Shown: positions 45,682 through 55,520 of the stretch, piece after piece | Numbering within the stretch: position 1 is the stretch's first letter | How the letters are laid out: each line of letters starts with the position of its first letter | Assembly (NCBI GenBank): GCA_963662675.2 | Contig: CAXXHP010000002.1 | Span: 1 to 64,000, forward strand | Source: G963662675 sp963662675 | GTDB lineage: Bacteria; Bacteroidota; Bacteroidia; Bacteroidales; Prolixibacteraceae | Direction of reading: 5' to 3' | DNA length: 64,000 nt | The notes under the pieces: generated by a model | What the model saw: the letters and a program-made list of their open reading frames with translations, nothing else | Database searches by the model: none | What the model was told of the DNA's origin: nothing | Program-made: the position numbers and the translations under genes

Positions 45682-48600
45682 ATGAAAAAAAACCACAACG
45701 AGAAGGCTTGGTTCTACCATGCTTTTCGAAAAACATTTCTAATTATGCGAATAGTCCTAATTGTCTTATTAGTCAGCATGATGCAAACTTTTGCATCCAA
45801 GACTTATTCTCAGAACACTATCGTATCCATCACAGAGAAGAACACTAATCTGGAAGATGTATTATTGGAAATCGAGACTAAAACCAATTATCGGTTTGCA
45901 TATAACAAAAACGAGATCAACCTCAACAAGAAAGTATCAATAGACGCCAAAGACACAAAACTTGAAGTTGTTCTTGACGAGCTATTCGCAAGCGATGATG
46001 TTGAATTTGAAGTAGTTGGTCGACAAATTGTTCTAACAAAAGTAAATACAACCGAAGTAGCTAGCTCTTCTCAGCAAAAAACTATCTCCGGAAAAATAAC
46101 AGATTCCTCCGGTGAACCAATTCCTGGGGTTACTGTAGCCGTAAAAGGCACTGCAAATGGAATTATTACCGATTTTAATGGTGCATATACCTTATCAAAT
46201 TTACCGGAAGATGCTGTTTTGGTTGTTTCTTTTGTGGGAATGAGATCTCAGGAAATCACAGTTGGCCCCAAAGCCCAGATTGATATCGTTATGCAGGACG
46301 AAACAATTGGCCTTGATGAAATAATTGCAATTGGTTATGGTACACAAAAGAAAGAAACTGTAACAGGTGCTATTACACAGGTGAGTACCGAAGATGTTGC
46401 AATGAGTCCTGTTGCAAAATTAACCGATGGTTTAGCAGGTCGTGTATCTGGAGTAATTATTAACCAACGTGGAGGTGAGCCTGGTCGTACAAACACTGAA
46501 ATTTTTATTCGTGGTAGAAGTTCTGTAGAGGCACCAGACAATGATGGTGATGGTGAGCCTGATTATAACTCAACAGCTCCATTATATGTGATTGATGGAA
46601 TTGCCAGAGATTACAATGGACTTGACAGATTAGACCCAAATGAGATTGAATCAATTACTATTCTTAAAGATGCCTCTGCTGCTATTTATGGGTCCAGAGC
46701 GGCAAATGGAGTTATTCTCATCACAACCAAAAGAGGGGCAATTGGTAAACCAACCATAAAATTCTCTTACAATCATGGTTTATCTCAACCTACTCGAATA
46801 GAAAATCTGGCTAACTCAGTTCAATATGCTGAAGCATGGAATCTTGTAAATCAAATCAAAGGTCAACCTGCAAAATATACTGATGCAGAAATTCAAAAAT
46901 TCAGTGATGGTTCAGACCCAATAAATTACCCAAGTACAAATTGGAATGATGTGATTTATAAAAACTGGAATAACCAAGATAAAGCAAATCTATCGGTTCA
47001 AGGTGGATCAGAAAGTGTTAGGTACTTTATTTCTTCCGGATACCTACAACAAAGCTCTCCTTTTAATGAAGGATTTGGTCATAACAAACAGTTTAATGTG
47101 AGATCCAATATTGATGCAACGATCACTGAAAATTTGACGGTATCCCTAGACATCTCTGGCAGATTGGACGATGTATTATCAGGTGATATTGATTATCCCC
47201 ACATTTCATTAGGGTATCCATATGTAAATGCATTTTGGCCCGGTACAAATTATTATACCAATGCACGAACAGGAGATAACGTAGCTATAATGGCTAGAGA
47301 AAAAGAATATGGCTATCTAGCTACAGACAGGGGCGTGTTTACAAGCAGCCTTTCTGCAACTTATAAAATTCCTGGAATTGATGGACTTAGCTTAACGGGT
47401 ACTTTTGCATACGACTACAATAAAAACTATGAGAAAGATTATACGGGAGTTACGTATATATACAATTATGATGAGGCAACTGGTGAATATGAGAAGCAAA
47501 GAAATTCAAATTCATCAACTCCGACATTGGATGCAAGTTTTGACCAGGGAAGATCACAAACAGCAAATCTTCGCATGGCATATGCAAAAACCTTCAATGA
47601 TGTGCATAATTTCGATGCATTCATTGGTTATGAGCAGAATACAACCCACGTAGATAATCTAAGTGCAGGGCGCTCACAGTTCTTAAGTAGTGCTTTACAT
47701 GAACTGTTTGCAGGTACAGCAGATAAAAACTATCAATCAAATGATGGTTCTGCTTTTGAAACAGCCAGACAAAATTATTTTGGACGTATTCAGTACGACT
47801 ATGCAAAAAAATATATGATCCAATTCCAGTTGCGTCGTGATGGATCTCAAAATTTTGCATCAGCAAAACGTTGGGGATGGTTTCCCGGAGTTTCTGCCGG
47901 TTGGACTATTTCCGAAGAAGACTTCATGAAAGGGCTTGGATCACTTGACTTCTTAAAGCTACGTGGATCGTGGGGTAAATTAGGTAATGATAAAGTGTCC
48001 GCATTTCAATACTTAACAGCCTACACTTATGGTTCTAATTATGTATTTGGGGGCACAACAGCTCAAGGACTAGAGCAAAGTGGCGTCCCAAATCCAAATA
48101 TTACTTGGGAGATTGCAGAAACGACAGACCTTGGTCTTGAAGCCAGACTCTGGGGCGGAAAACTTGGTATGGATATAGACGTTTTTAAAACAAGAAGATC
48201 TAATATCCTAGCAACACGTAATGCTTCTGTTCCACTATATACAGGACTAGAACTTCCTGATGAAAACATAGGTATTGTTGAGAACAAGGGTATTGAATTG
48301 ATGTTAACCAACAGAGGTAAAATTGGAGGTGATCTAAATTATTCTATTGCAGGTAACTTCACATACGTACGTAACGAAGTAATCTACATGGATGAACCTG
48401 CACAACAAGAAGCATATCAGGCTGAAACGGGGAAACCAATTGGAGCACCTCTACTGTATGAGGTTATCGGAATTTTTAAAGACGATGCAGAGCTAGCTTC
48501 ATACCCTTCTCGTCCCGGATCAATTCCCGGAGACTTTAAAATTTTGGATGCAAATGAAGATGGAGCAATTAATTCATTAGACCGTATTCGTCAGGATTTA

Positions 48601-49092
48601 ACATCATCACCTGAAATTGTTTTTGGACTAAACACGAGTCTTGAATATAAACGATTCGAATTAAGCTTAAGTTTTCAAGGACAAGCAAGGGTTCGTGTTA
48701 GTGCTCTTTCTGCAATTCCATATGATCCTTCTTCTTGGGGCAACTTTAATGCATGGTTATTGGAAGATGGTTGGTCTTTTGATAATACTGAAGCAACAAA
48801 TCCAAGACCAGGATTAGGATTCGCTACGGGGTGGAATGGAACAACATTCCAGCATAGAAATGGTGCTTTCGTTCGTTTGAAAAATGCAGAATTTGCCTAT
48901 AACCTTCCTAAATCCACAATTCAAGACTTGGGAATTAGTGCTTGCAGGGTTTATATTTCAGGTTATAACTTATTTGTTCTTGATGGCGCAAATCTTAAAG
49001 ACATCGGTGTTGATCCTGAAGTAAGTTATGGATTTGCCAGACCCGTACAACCGGAACGAATTATTAACCTAGGTTTTACATTAACCTTCTAA
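45682..49092 (+). CDS. SusC/RagA-type TonB-dependent outer-membrane transporter with STN signalling domain
   Basis: The product has 1136 residues. The signal region ends FASKTYSQ. An STN domain (about 45-130: VSITEKNTNLEDVLLEIETK and VVGRQIVLTK) links it to the FecR/ECF pair. A carboxypeptidase-regulatory-like domain follows (about 133-215: ISGKITDSSGEPIPGVTVAVKGT), then the plug with the SusC signature GYGTQKKETVTGAI and SITILKDASAAIYGSRAANGVILITTK, then a large beta-barrel ending NLGFTLTF with the usual terminal Phe. It imports oligosaccharides with the SusD lipoprotein encoded 11 bp downstream, using TonB energy. The glycan is probably rich in rhamnose, judging from downstream enzymes. Confidence 0.96.
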   Translation: MKKNHNEKAWFYHAFRKTFLIMRIVLIVLLVSMMQTFASKTYSQNTIVSITEKNTNLEDVLLEIETKTNYRFAYNKNEINLNKKVSIDAKDTKLEVVLDELFASDDVEFEVVGRQIVLTKVNTTEVASSSQQKTISGKITDSSGEPIPGVTVAVKGTANGIITDFNGAYTLSNLPEDAVLVVSFVGMRSQEITVGPKAQIDIVMQDETIGLDEIIAIGYGTQKKETVTGAITQVSTEDVAMSPVAKLTDGLAGRVSGVIINQRGGEPGRTNTEIFIRGRSSVEAPDNDGDGEPDYNSTAPLYVIDGIARDYNGLDRLDPNEIESITILKDASAAIYGSRAANGVILITTKRGAIGKPTIKFSYNHGLSQPTRIENLANSVQYAEAWNLVNQIKGQPAKYTDAEIQKFSDGSDPINYPSTNWNDVIYKNWNNQDKANLSVQGGSESVRYFISSGYLQQSSPFNEGFGHNKQFNVRSNIDATITENLTVSLDISGRLDDVLSGDIDYPHISLGYPYVNAFWPGTNYYTNARTGDNVAIMAREKEYGYLATDRGVFTSSLSATYKIPGIDGLSLTGTFAYDYNKNYEKDYTGVTYIYNYDEATGEYEKQRNSNSSTPTLDASFDQGRSQTANLRMAYAKTFNDVHNFDAFIGYEQNTTHVDNLSAGRSQFLSSALHELFAGTADKNYQSNDGSAFETARQNYFGRIQYDYAKKYMIQFQLRRDGSQNFASAKRWGWFPGVSAGWTISEEDFMKGLGSLDFLKLRGSWGKLGNDKVSAFQYLTAYTYGSNYVFGGTTAQGLEQSGVPNPNITWEIAETTDLGLEARLWGGKLGMDIDVFKTRRSNILATRNASVPLYTGLELPDENIGIVENKGIELMLTNRGKIGGDLNYSIAGNFTYVRNEVIYMDEPAQQEAYQAETGKPIGAPLLYEVIGIFKDDAELASYPSRPGSIPGDFKILDANEDGAINSLDRIRQDLTSSPEIVFGLNTSLEYKRFELSLSFQGQARVRVSALSAIPYDPSSWGNFNAWLLEDGWSFDNTEATNPRPGLGFATGWNGTTFQHRNGAFVRLKNAEFAYNLPKSTIQDLGISACRVYISGYNLFVLDGANLKDIGVDPEVSYGFARPVQPERIINLGFTLTF

Positions 49093-49103
49093 ACTAGAAT
49101 CCT

Positions 49104-50711
49104 ATGAAAAAAATAATATTATTCTTTACAATAGCCATCTTTCTATTTGGATGCAATGATAACCTACTGGAGTTAACTCCTTTGGATAGGATATCAGAGA
49201 GCTCTCTCTGGAATGATGAGAACTTACTCGATGCTTACATTTCTGCTCAGTACAATGTAGTACAAACGGGATTTGACAATAATTTGCTCTATTATACTGA
49301 TGAAGCATATTCTGAATATGATCCTTCCGGTGCATTTGGATTTAGAGAAGATAATATAACAGCCGATAATGTTAGCAATCTTTTTAATCAACTAAATTTT
49401 TGGGAAACTGGCTACAGTTATATCTATAACATCAATAAGTTTTTCGAGAATATTAACGAATCTTCTATTCCTGAAGAATCCAAAGAAACCATGGTTGCAG
49501 AAATGCGCTTTTTGCGAGCCTACGTTTATAGTACTTTATTAAACAGCTATGGTGGAGTTCCTATCATTGACAAAGTGTTTAGTCTGGATGAAGAACTTAC
49601 AGGCGTTACCAGAGATAGCTATGATGATGTACTTGACTATATCTTAACAGATTTGGACTATGTAATAGCAACATTGTCAGCTCAGCAAACAGGTGATAAT
49701 GCTGGACGTGCTTGTGGTGATGTAGCTAAAGCAATGAAATCAAGATTATTATTGTATGATGCAAGTCCATTACATAATCCTTCAAACGATATGGATAAAT
49801 GGCAAGCTGCTTCTGATGCTGCAGAAGAATTATTGGATGCAGGTTATTCATTATATCCTGATTATGGTGAGTTATTTTATACGGATGGTAATAGTGAAGT
49901 TATCTGGCAAACATATTTTATTCCGGATAATGGACACAATTTCCCTTATCAAAGTTCGGCTCCTTCACATGGTGGATGGGGACTATATCAGCCAACACAA
50001 AATTTAGTTGATGATTATGAAATGATTAACGGAGAGATGCCTTATTCAACAGATGGAACAATTAACGCTGCGTCAGGTTTCGATCCCGATCAATTCTGGG
50101 TTGACCGCGATCCTCGCTTTTATGAATTGGTTTCTTATCCTGGTCTTGTATTTCAGGGTAAAGAGATCATCTTCTACGATGGATATAAAGGAAACCAGGA
50201 TATGACTTCAACAGGATACTACAACCATAAGTTTCTTGATCCTAATACTGAAATTTCAAATACCGGAAATTTCACAACACCTTGGGTTCAATACCGCTTG
50301 GCTGAAATCTATTTGAATTATGCAGAAGCACAATGCCAATTAGAGCAGTATGATGTTGCCAGAGAGTATGTAAATAAAGTGAGAACCCGCGCGGGAATGC
50401 CTGACCTTGAAGAAACACTTGAAGCTGAAGATTTGCTTGAGCGTATTTATCACGAAAGGCGTATTGAATTGGCATATGAAGGACATCGCTATTTTGATAT
50501 TAGAAGATGGATGATTGCTCCTGAAACACAAACAAAACCTTTAATTGGAAATATTGATCAAACTCCGGGAGGTAGTGATAGTGAATTCGTTTATCAGGAA
50601 TATACTCTATTGCAAGGATTCTGGGATAATAAATTCTATTATACTCCAATACCTTACGAAGAAATTCAAAAGAGTAATGCAAGTATAGAACAAAACCCAG
50701 GTTGGGAATAA
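49104..50711 (+). CDS. SusD/RagB-type glycan-binding lipoprotein
   Basis: The product has 535 residues. The lipoprotein signal ends LFGC (Cys17), followed by NDNLLELTPLDRISESSLWND, the standard SusD opening. TPR-like helices (AEMRFLRAYVYSTLLNSYGGVPI) and the C-terminal RLAEIYLNYAEAQ and ERRIELAYEGHRYFDIRRW motifs are diagnostic. It lids the SusC barrel on the cell surface and captures the oligosaccharide. A rho-independent terminator follows immediately, so the enzymes downstream may be transcribed partly by read-through or from their own promoter. Confidence 0.96.
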   Translation: MKKIILFFTIAIFLFGCNDNLLELTPLDRISESSLWNDENLLDAYISAQYNVVQTGFDNNLLYYTDEAYSEYDPSGAFGFREDNITADNVSNLFNQLNFWETGYSYIYNINKFFENINESSIPEESKETMVAEMRFLRAYVYSTLLNSYGGVPIIDKVFSLDEELTGVTRDSYDDVLDYILTDLDYVIATLSAQQTGDNAGRACGDVAKAMKSRLLLYDASPLHNPSNDMDKWQAASDAAEELLDAGYSLYPDYGELFYTDGNSEVIWQTYFIPDNGHNFPYQSSAPSHGGWGLYQPTQNLVDDYEMINGEMPYSTDGTINAASGFDPDQFWVDRDPRFYELVSYPGLVFQGKEIIFYDGYKGNQDMTSTGYYNHKFLDPNTEISNTGNFTTPWVQYRLAEIYLNYAEAQCQLEQYDVAREYVNKVRTRAGMPDLEETLEAEDLLERIYHERRIELAYEGHRYFDIRRWMIAPETQTKPLIGNIDQTPGGSDSEFVYQEYTLLQGFWDNKFYYTPIPYEEIQKSNASIEQNPGWE

Positions 50712-50729
50712 TCTAGTTTAGTTAGTAAA

Positions 50730-50760
50730 GGGTACGTGAATCAAAGCACGTACCCTTTTT
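50730..50760 (+). terminator. Rho-independent terminator after susD
   Basis: GGGTACGTG and CACGTACCC form a perfect 9-bp stem with an 8-nt loop and five T afterwards. It separates the SusC/SusD genes from the hydrolase genes, a common way of keeping SusCD transcripts more abundant than enzymes. Confidence 0.88.
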
Positions 50761-50816
50761 CATCACACACCACTTACATTCAAATAATTCGAACAGAACC
50801 ATCTTATGTAAGAACT

Positions 50817-51731
50817 ATGAAAAAATCATTCATTACATTAATCCTATTTTTCTGTTTTTGGATTACTGCTCATTCACAGGAAATGATTCGTTTATATGAA
50901 AACAAAGCTCCCGGGTCAGAAGACTGTAATTACGAAGAAATTGAATATCCCAATGCTGGATCAGGGAAGAAAATGATTCGAAATGTGGTTGATCCCACAC
51001 TTGAAGTTTACTTACCTGAAAAATCCTTATCAACAGGAATTGCTGTGATTGTCTGCCCCGGTGGTGGAAATGTATGGCTCTCATATCAAAGCGAAGGAAC
51101 AGAAGTTGCAGAATGGCTTGCAAAAAAAGGAGTTGCTGCCTTTGTCCTAAAATATCGCTTAAATAAAACACCCGAATCAGAAGAAGGCTTTAACGAATTC
51201 GTCGCAAGTTTCTTTGCACGTATGACAACTCAAATCACATCTGAAAGCACCGCGGATGAAGAAACACAGACATCTGAACAAACATCTCTAAATACTCCAA
51301 ATTATGCCGGAGACGATGGCATAAAAGCTGTAGAATACGTCCGGGAACATGCCTCTGAATATGGAATCGATCCCAATAAAGTAGGTATTATTGGATTTTC
51401 CGCTGGAGCAGCTTTAACCATGAACGTAATTTCAAATTCATCACCTAATAATCAACCAAATTTTGCAGGGCCAATCTACGGAGGCAGTTTAAATGGACAT
51501 GAAGTTCCAGAAAATGCACCACCTCTTTTCATACTGGGGGCAGCTGATGACCCAATTGCTGCTGGGGGAATAGACTTATATACCAGCTGGCGAGAAAAAG
51601 GATTATCTGCCGAACTTCACATGTACTCGCAAGGAGGACATGGCTTTGGAATGGATCAACAGGGATTACCTGTAGATAGCTGGATAGACCGATTTTGGGA
51701 TTGGCTGAATGTAAACATCAATAAGAAATAA
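50817..51731 (+). CDS. Secreted alpha/beta-hydrolase (esterase, BD-FAE/acetyl-esterase-like)
   Basis: The product has 304 residues from the ATG at 50817. The signal peptide is MKKSFITLILFFCFWITAHSQ. The oxyanion-hole loop is VIVCPGGGNVWLSYQSEG, the nucleophile Ser is in GIIGFSAGAALTMN, the acid is probably Asp in LILGAADDP-like FILGAADDPIAAGG, and the His is in SQGGHGFGM. These are typical of carbohydrate esterases that remove acetyl or feruloyl groups from plant or algal glycans. The upstream GTG at 50736 lies inside a terminator hairpin and is not the start. The gene precedes three rhamnosidases and likely removes acetyl groups from the same substrate. Confidence 0.85.
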   Translation: MKKSFITLILFFCFWITAHSQEMIRLYENKAPGSEDCNYEEIEYPNAGSGKKMIRNVVDPTLEVYLPEKSLSTGIAVIVCPGGGNVWLSYQSEGTEVAEWLAKKGVAAFVLKYRLNKTPESEEGFNEFVASFFARMTTQITSESTADEETQTSEQTSLNTPNYAGDDGIKAVEYVREHASEYGIDPNKVGIIGFSAGAALTMNVISNSSPNNQPNFAGPIYGGSLNGHEVPENAPPLFILGAADDPIAAGGIDLYTSWREKGLSAELHMYSQGGHGFGMDQQGLPVDSWIDRFWDWLNVNINKK

Positions 51732-51761
51732 AATCAATTTTAAGACCTCAACTCGAATCCG

Positions 51762-54700
51762 ATGAAACGAAGAAATTTTATACAAATAACAGGTGCGGCA
51801 GGTGCCGCTTTTTGCGTGTTGACTCCTCAAACATTAAAAGCTTTTGCCAGTGGTGATATTACTGGTTTGGAAAATAGTTTTATAAATCCATTAAAATCAG
51901 ATTCCCCTTGGGCTGTTTGGCACTGGACAAGCGCAAACCAAACTAAAGAAGGTGTTAAAAGTAACCTGGAAGGAATGGCCAAAGCTGGTATTGCCAGGGC
52001 AACCTTGTTCAGTTTCCCTCCCGGAGGAGGTATGGGTGGAAGTACTTTTGTTGAAAACCCGGCAGCTCCATTAACACCAGAATGGTTCGATTTAATGAAT
52101 TATGCAGTAACAGAAGCAGGCCATCTTGGAATAGAGCTGGCTATTCAGATTTCAGCCGGTTGGTCAACTTGCGGTGGTTCTTGGGTAAAACCCGAAGAAT
52201 CTCAACAGCGTGTTGTTTTTACTGAAGATACTTTTGAAGGAGGAAAACGTTATACCGGGAAATTGAAGAGACCACAAATGCCAAGAATGATGTCCCCGTT
52301 TGGCGGATTGAGTGAAGAGCTTCCTGAAGAATGGAGTAGTTACTATAAAGAGCTTTCAGTAGTGGCTTTCCCTATTCCTGAGGATTGGAACCAAACTAAT
52401 ATTACAGAAAAAGCAAAAGTTACTTCCGATATGGATGTAACGGACTATAATAAATTGACAGATCTTGAAAATAGTGAGAATGTAATAAAAACAATTGAGG
52501 CGGGCTGGATTCAATTCGCTTTTGATCAACCGTTTACGCTTCGAACAATCACTATGAATCCAGGAAGCTTCAATATGCCGGCTCATAGCATGGAAGTTCA
52601 GGCAAGCGATGATGGTGTGACTTTCCAAAAGATTGGAAACCTCGAGCCTATGATGAATAGCTGGCAGACAAGTGTTAATGAATTAACTCATGTAGTTCCG
52701 GAAACAACAGCCAAATATTTTAGGTTAGTTCATAATCCGGAAGCTCCAAAAGCTTACGATGAAGGTTGGTGTAACGGTACATACAGGGGGCCTAATCGAA
52801 GAGGTTTTGGAAGACAAACAGCAGAGCCTCGCTATGCTGACAATGTCCCAATGCTGGAAAGAATAGACGAGCTTACAATAAGTAGTATTGAGCTGTCAAG
52901 CACTCAAACGGTTCATCACATATCCGGTAAAACAGCAACAACCTGGGGTTCCAGTCGCCGCATTACCAATGAAGAAATGCCAGCAAGTTCATGTATTAAA
53001 ATGAGTTCAATTATTGACCTTACAGATAAACTGAAAGAAGACGGATCAATTGATAGCTGGACCCCACCTAATGGAAAATGGAAGATTATTCGATTTGGAT
53101 ATACAACTACAGGCGATACAAACGGATCGGGAATTGGTCAGGGACTAGAGCCTGATAAATTTAGCCATGTAGGTGCAACGGTTGCTTTTAATGGTTGGTT
53201 TAAACGGATATTGGAACATGTTGGTCCACGTTTGGCCGGCAATGTTGTAAAATCATTGAACTTCGATAGCTGGGAATGTGGTTCTCAAAACTGGTCACCA
53301 ATTTTTAAGGATGATTTTGAAGCAAGAAGGGGCTATGATGCAATCCCTTATTTACCCATAATGGCAGGTTATCCTCTTGAAAGTGCTGATGTTACTGAAG
53401 GTTTTTTATTTGATTTGCGCAGGTGTATGGCTGATATGATCAGTGAAAACTTCCTAGGCAAATTGAAAGAATTGGCACATGCACATGGCACCACAATAAC
53501 TCAGGAAGCTCAACATCCTGCATTGGCTGCCGATGGAATTTACGGGCATAAGTTTGTTGATGATACTGCCGGCGAATTTTGGGTAAATGCACAAAACAAC
53601 TGGAAACCGAATGATATTGCAGATGCCGTTAGTGGTCAGCGTATTTATGGTAAAGGTCTTGCTGTTGCAGAGGCATTCACTGGAGGTGGATCATGGAAGG
53701 AAAATCCATATGATCTAAAAGCAATGGGTGATATGCACTTTGTAGATGGGATTACTAAAATGATGCTTCACTTGTGGGCAGCACAGCCCTATCCGGAAAG
53801 AACTCCTGGTATGACAGGTGCTGCAGGTACCTATTTCAATGAAAATAACACTTGGATATTTAATGGAGGGAAAGCTTGGTTTGAATACATGAGCAGGTGT
53901 CAGGCTTTATTGGCTCATAGCAGATCTGTTTCTGATGCCCTTTATTTTATCGGTGAAAATATACCTGCCAGGGCACTTGTTCCACCACGGTATGGAAGTG
54001 CATTTGTTACTGAGCCTGCTCTTCCGGAAGGATACAAGCATGATTCAATCAACCAGGAAGCATTGGTTAATCAAACAAGCGTAAAAGATGGAATGATTGT
54101 ATTGGATAGTGGCATGAGCTATCGTGTATTGGTTCTTCGTCCTGAAACTTTAATCACGCCACAGGTTGCTAATAAAATTAAAGAACTGATAGCAGCGGGT
54201 GCACAGGTTGTAGGTCCTAAGCCAGAAGGTTCTCCAAGCTTAGAAATGTCAGATGTAGCCAGCTCAGAAGTTCAAAAAGTGGCCGATGAAGTTTGGGGTA
54301 ACCTGAATGGAACTACTTATACTGAAAATATGTATGGCAAAGGCCGTATTTTCTGGGGAAAACCAATGGACGAAGTAATGAAGGCTATTGGAGCCGATAA
54401 AGATGCGATCTTCCTGAATCAGCGTGAAACGGAAACTGGAGTTCCTTTTGAAGCAACAGCGTTTCAGCCTGAAGGTATAAATGCCACTGCAATGGGAGCT
54501 GAAAGACAAGGATGGGGACTCTTATGGAACCACCACAAAGGAGAAAATGGGTATGAATATTATTTCATCTCAAATCAGGAACAAAAAGCACTTTCAGCAG
54601 ATATTAGTCTGCGCATGAGTGGAAAAGTTCCTGAATTGTGGCATGCAGATACCGGGAAAATTGAGAATGCACCAGTTTGGTATGAAGAAAATGGTCGCAC

Positions 54701-55406
54701 AGTTATTCCTTTCGATTTTGATCCTGCTGGCTCTGTTTTCGTCATGTTTAGAAAGTCTTCAGCTAATGAAGACCAGATAGTTGAAAAGTCTGGTGGTAAT
54801 AATCTTAAATTACAAGTTACAGAGGCTGGTCTTGAAAAATGGGCTACCGAGAATGGACAATGGACTTTAAAAACCCAACAAGGTAATACAATCAATATTT
54901 CCGCAGATAATGTTCCATCACCTTCCGTAATTAAAGGCACATGGGATGTAAGTTTCCCTTTGCTCTCGGGTACAGTCAAGAAAACAAATCTAGAGACAGG
55001 TTCATGGATTAATCAAAATGATGATGATATCAAGTCTTTTTCCGGCACAGCTACCTATAAAAAGGAGATTACGTTGAGTGAATATCAGTTAGGAGAAAGC
55101 AAGAAAGTCTACCTTGACTTAGGTGTAGTTAAAGATGTTGCTAAAGTAAAAGTTAATGGAAATGAACTAGCAATTTTGTGGAAAGCTCCATACCAGGTTG
55201 AAATTACAGATGCTGCTATAGTTGGGATGAATGAAGTAAACATTGAGGTAACAAATACCTGGTACAATAAACTGGCACACGACGCAGAACTTCCGGAAGA
55301 TCAACGTGAAACTTGGGTTTCAGGAGGAAACGTAAGTGCAGGGTCAAAGTTGATTGATTCAGGGATTTTAGGTCCTGTATCCATAAAAACAGAAGTTAAA
55401 ATATAA
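51762..55406 (+). CDS. Glycoside hydrolase family 106 alpha-L-rhamnosidase
   Basis: The product has 1214 residues. A Tat-like signal (MKRRNFIQITGAAGAAFC) precedes the GH106 opening, PWAVWHWTSANQTKEGVKSNLEGM, and GIELAIQISAGWSTCGGSWVKPEE. The catalytic (beta/alpha)8 barrel spans roughly residues 30-215 and 380-830; it is interrupted by a discoidin-like domain at about 215-330 (SMEVQASDDGVTFQKIGNL and AKYFRLVHNPEAP). The NFDSWECGSQNW and TTITQEAQHP segments carry acidic residues typical of the active site. The C-terminal beta-sandwich ends with VYLDLGVVKDVAKVKVNGNEL. It removes terminal alpha-L-rhamnose from plant or algal polysaccharides in the periplasm. It is closely related to the next gene. 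Confidence 0.92.
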   Translation: MKRRNFIQITGAAGAAFCVLTPQTLKAFASGDITGLENSFINPLKSDSPWAVWHWTSANQTKEGVKSNLEGMAKAGIARATLFSFPPGGGMGGSTFVENPAAPLTPEWFDLMNYAVTEAGHLGIELAIQISAGWSTCGGSWVKPEESQQRVVFTEDTFEGGKRYTGKLKRPQMPRMMSPFGGLSEELPEEWSSYYKELSVVAFPIPEDWNQTNITEKAKVTSDMDVTDYNKLTDLENSENVIKTIEAGWIQFAFDQPFTLRTITMNPGSFNMPAHSMEVQASDDGVTFQKIGNLEPMMNSWQTSVNELTHVVPETTAKYFRLVHNPEAPKAYDEGWCNGTYRGPNRRGFGRQTAEPRYADNVPMLERIDELTISSIELSSTQTVHHISGKTATTWGSSRRITNEEMPASSCIKMSSIIDLTDKLKEDGSIDSWTPPNGKWKIIRFGYTTTGDTNGSGIGQGLEPDKFSHVGATVAFNGWFKRILEHVGPRLAGNVVKSLNFDSWECGSQNWSPIFKDDFEARRGYDAIPYLPIMAGYPLESADVTEGFLFDLRRCMADMISENFLGKLKELAHAHGTTITQEAQHPALAADGIYGHKFVDDTAGEFWVNAQNNWKPNDIADAVSGQRIYGKGLAVAEAFTGGGSWKENPYDLKAMGDMHFVDGITKMMLHLWAAQPYPERTPGMTGAAGTYFNENNTWIFNGGKAWFEYMSRCQALLAHSRSVSDALYFIGENIPARALVPPRYGSAFVTEPALPEGYKHDSINQEALVNQTSVKDGMIVLDSGMSYRVLVLRPETLITPQVANKIKELIAAGAQVVGPKPEGSPSLEMSDVASSEVQKVADEVWGNLNGTTYTENMYGKGRIFWGKPMDEVMKAIGADKDAIFLNQRETETGVPFEATAFQPEGINATAMGAERQGWGLLWNHHKGENGYEYYFISNQEQKALSADISLRMSGKVPELWHADTGKIENAPVWYEENGRTVIPFDFDPAGSVFVMFRKSSANEDQIVEKSGGNNLKLQVTEAGLEKWATENGQWTLKTQQGNTINISADNVPSPSVIKGTWDVSFPLLSGTVKKTNLETGSWINQNDDDIKSFSGTATYKKEITLSEYQLGESKKVYLDLGVVKDVAKVKVNGNELAILWKAPYQVEITDAAIVGMNEVNIEVTNTWYNKLAHDAELPEDQRETWVSGGNVSAGSKLIDSGILGPVSIKTEVKI

Positions 55407-55520
55407 ATCAACATTTCTAATTTGAAGAATACTAAACTGGCATATATCTGTCAGTTTAGTATTGAAATAAGGAAAATACAAACAACACATAACTCTTTAA
55501 TTTTTAATACGTTTCTAGCT

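Noticed and set aside
50736..50816. GTG start for the esterase gene
   Set aside because: It lies inside the terminator hairpin after susD. The ATG at 50817 begins a proper signal peptide.
55422..55520. TTG start for the second GH106 enzyme
   Set aside because: It would place 33 polar residues before a lipoprotein signal peptide, which would not be recognised.
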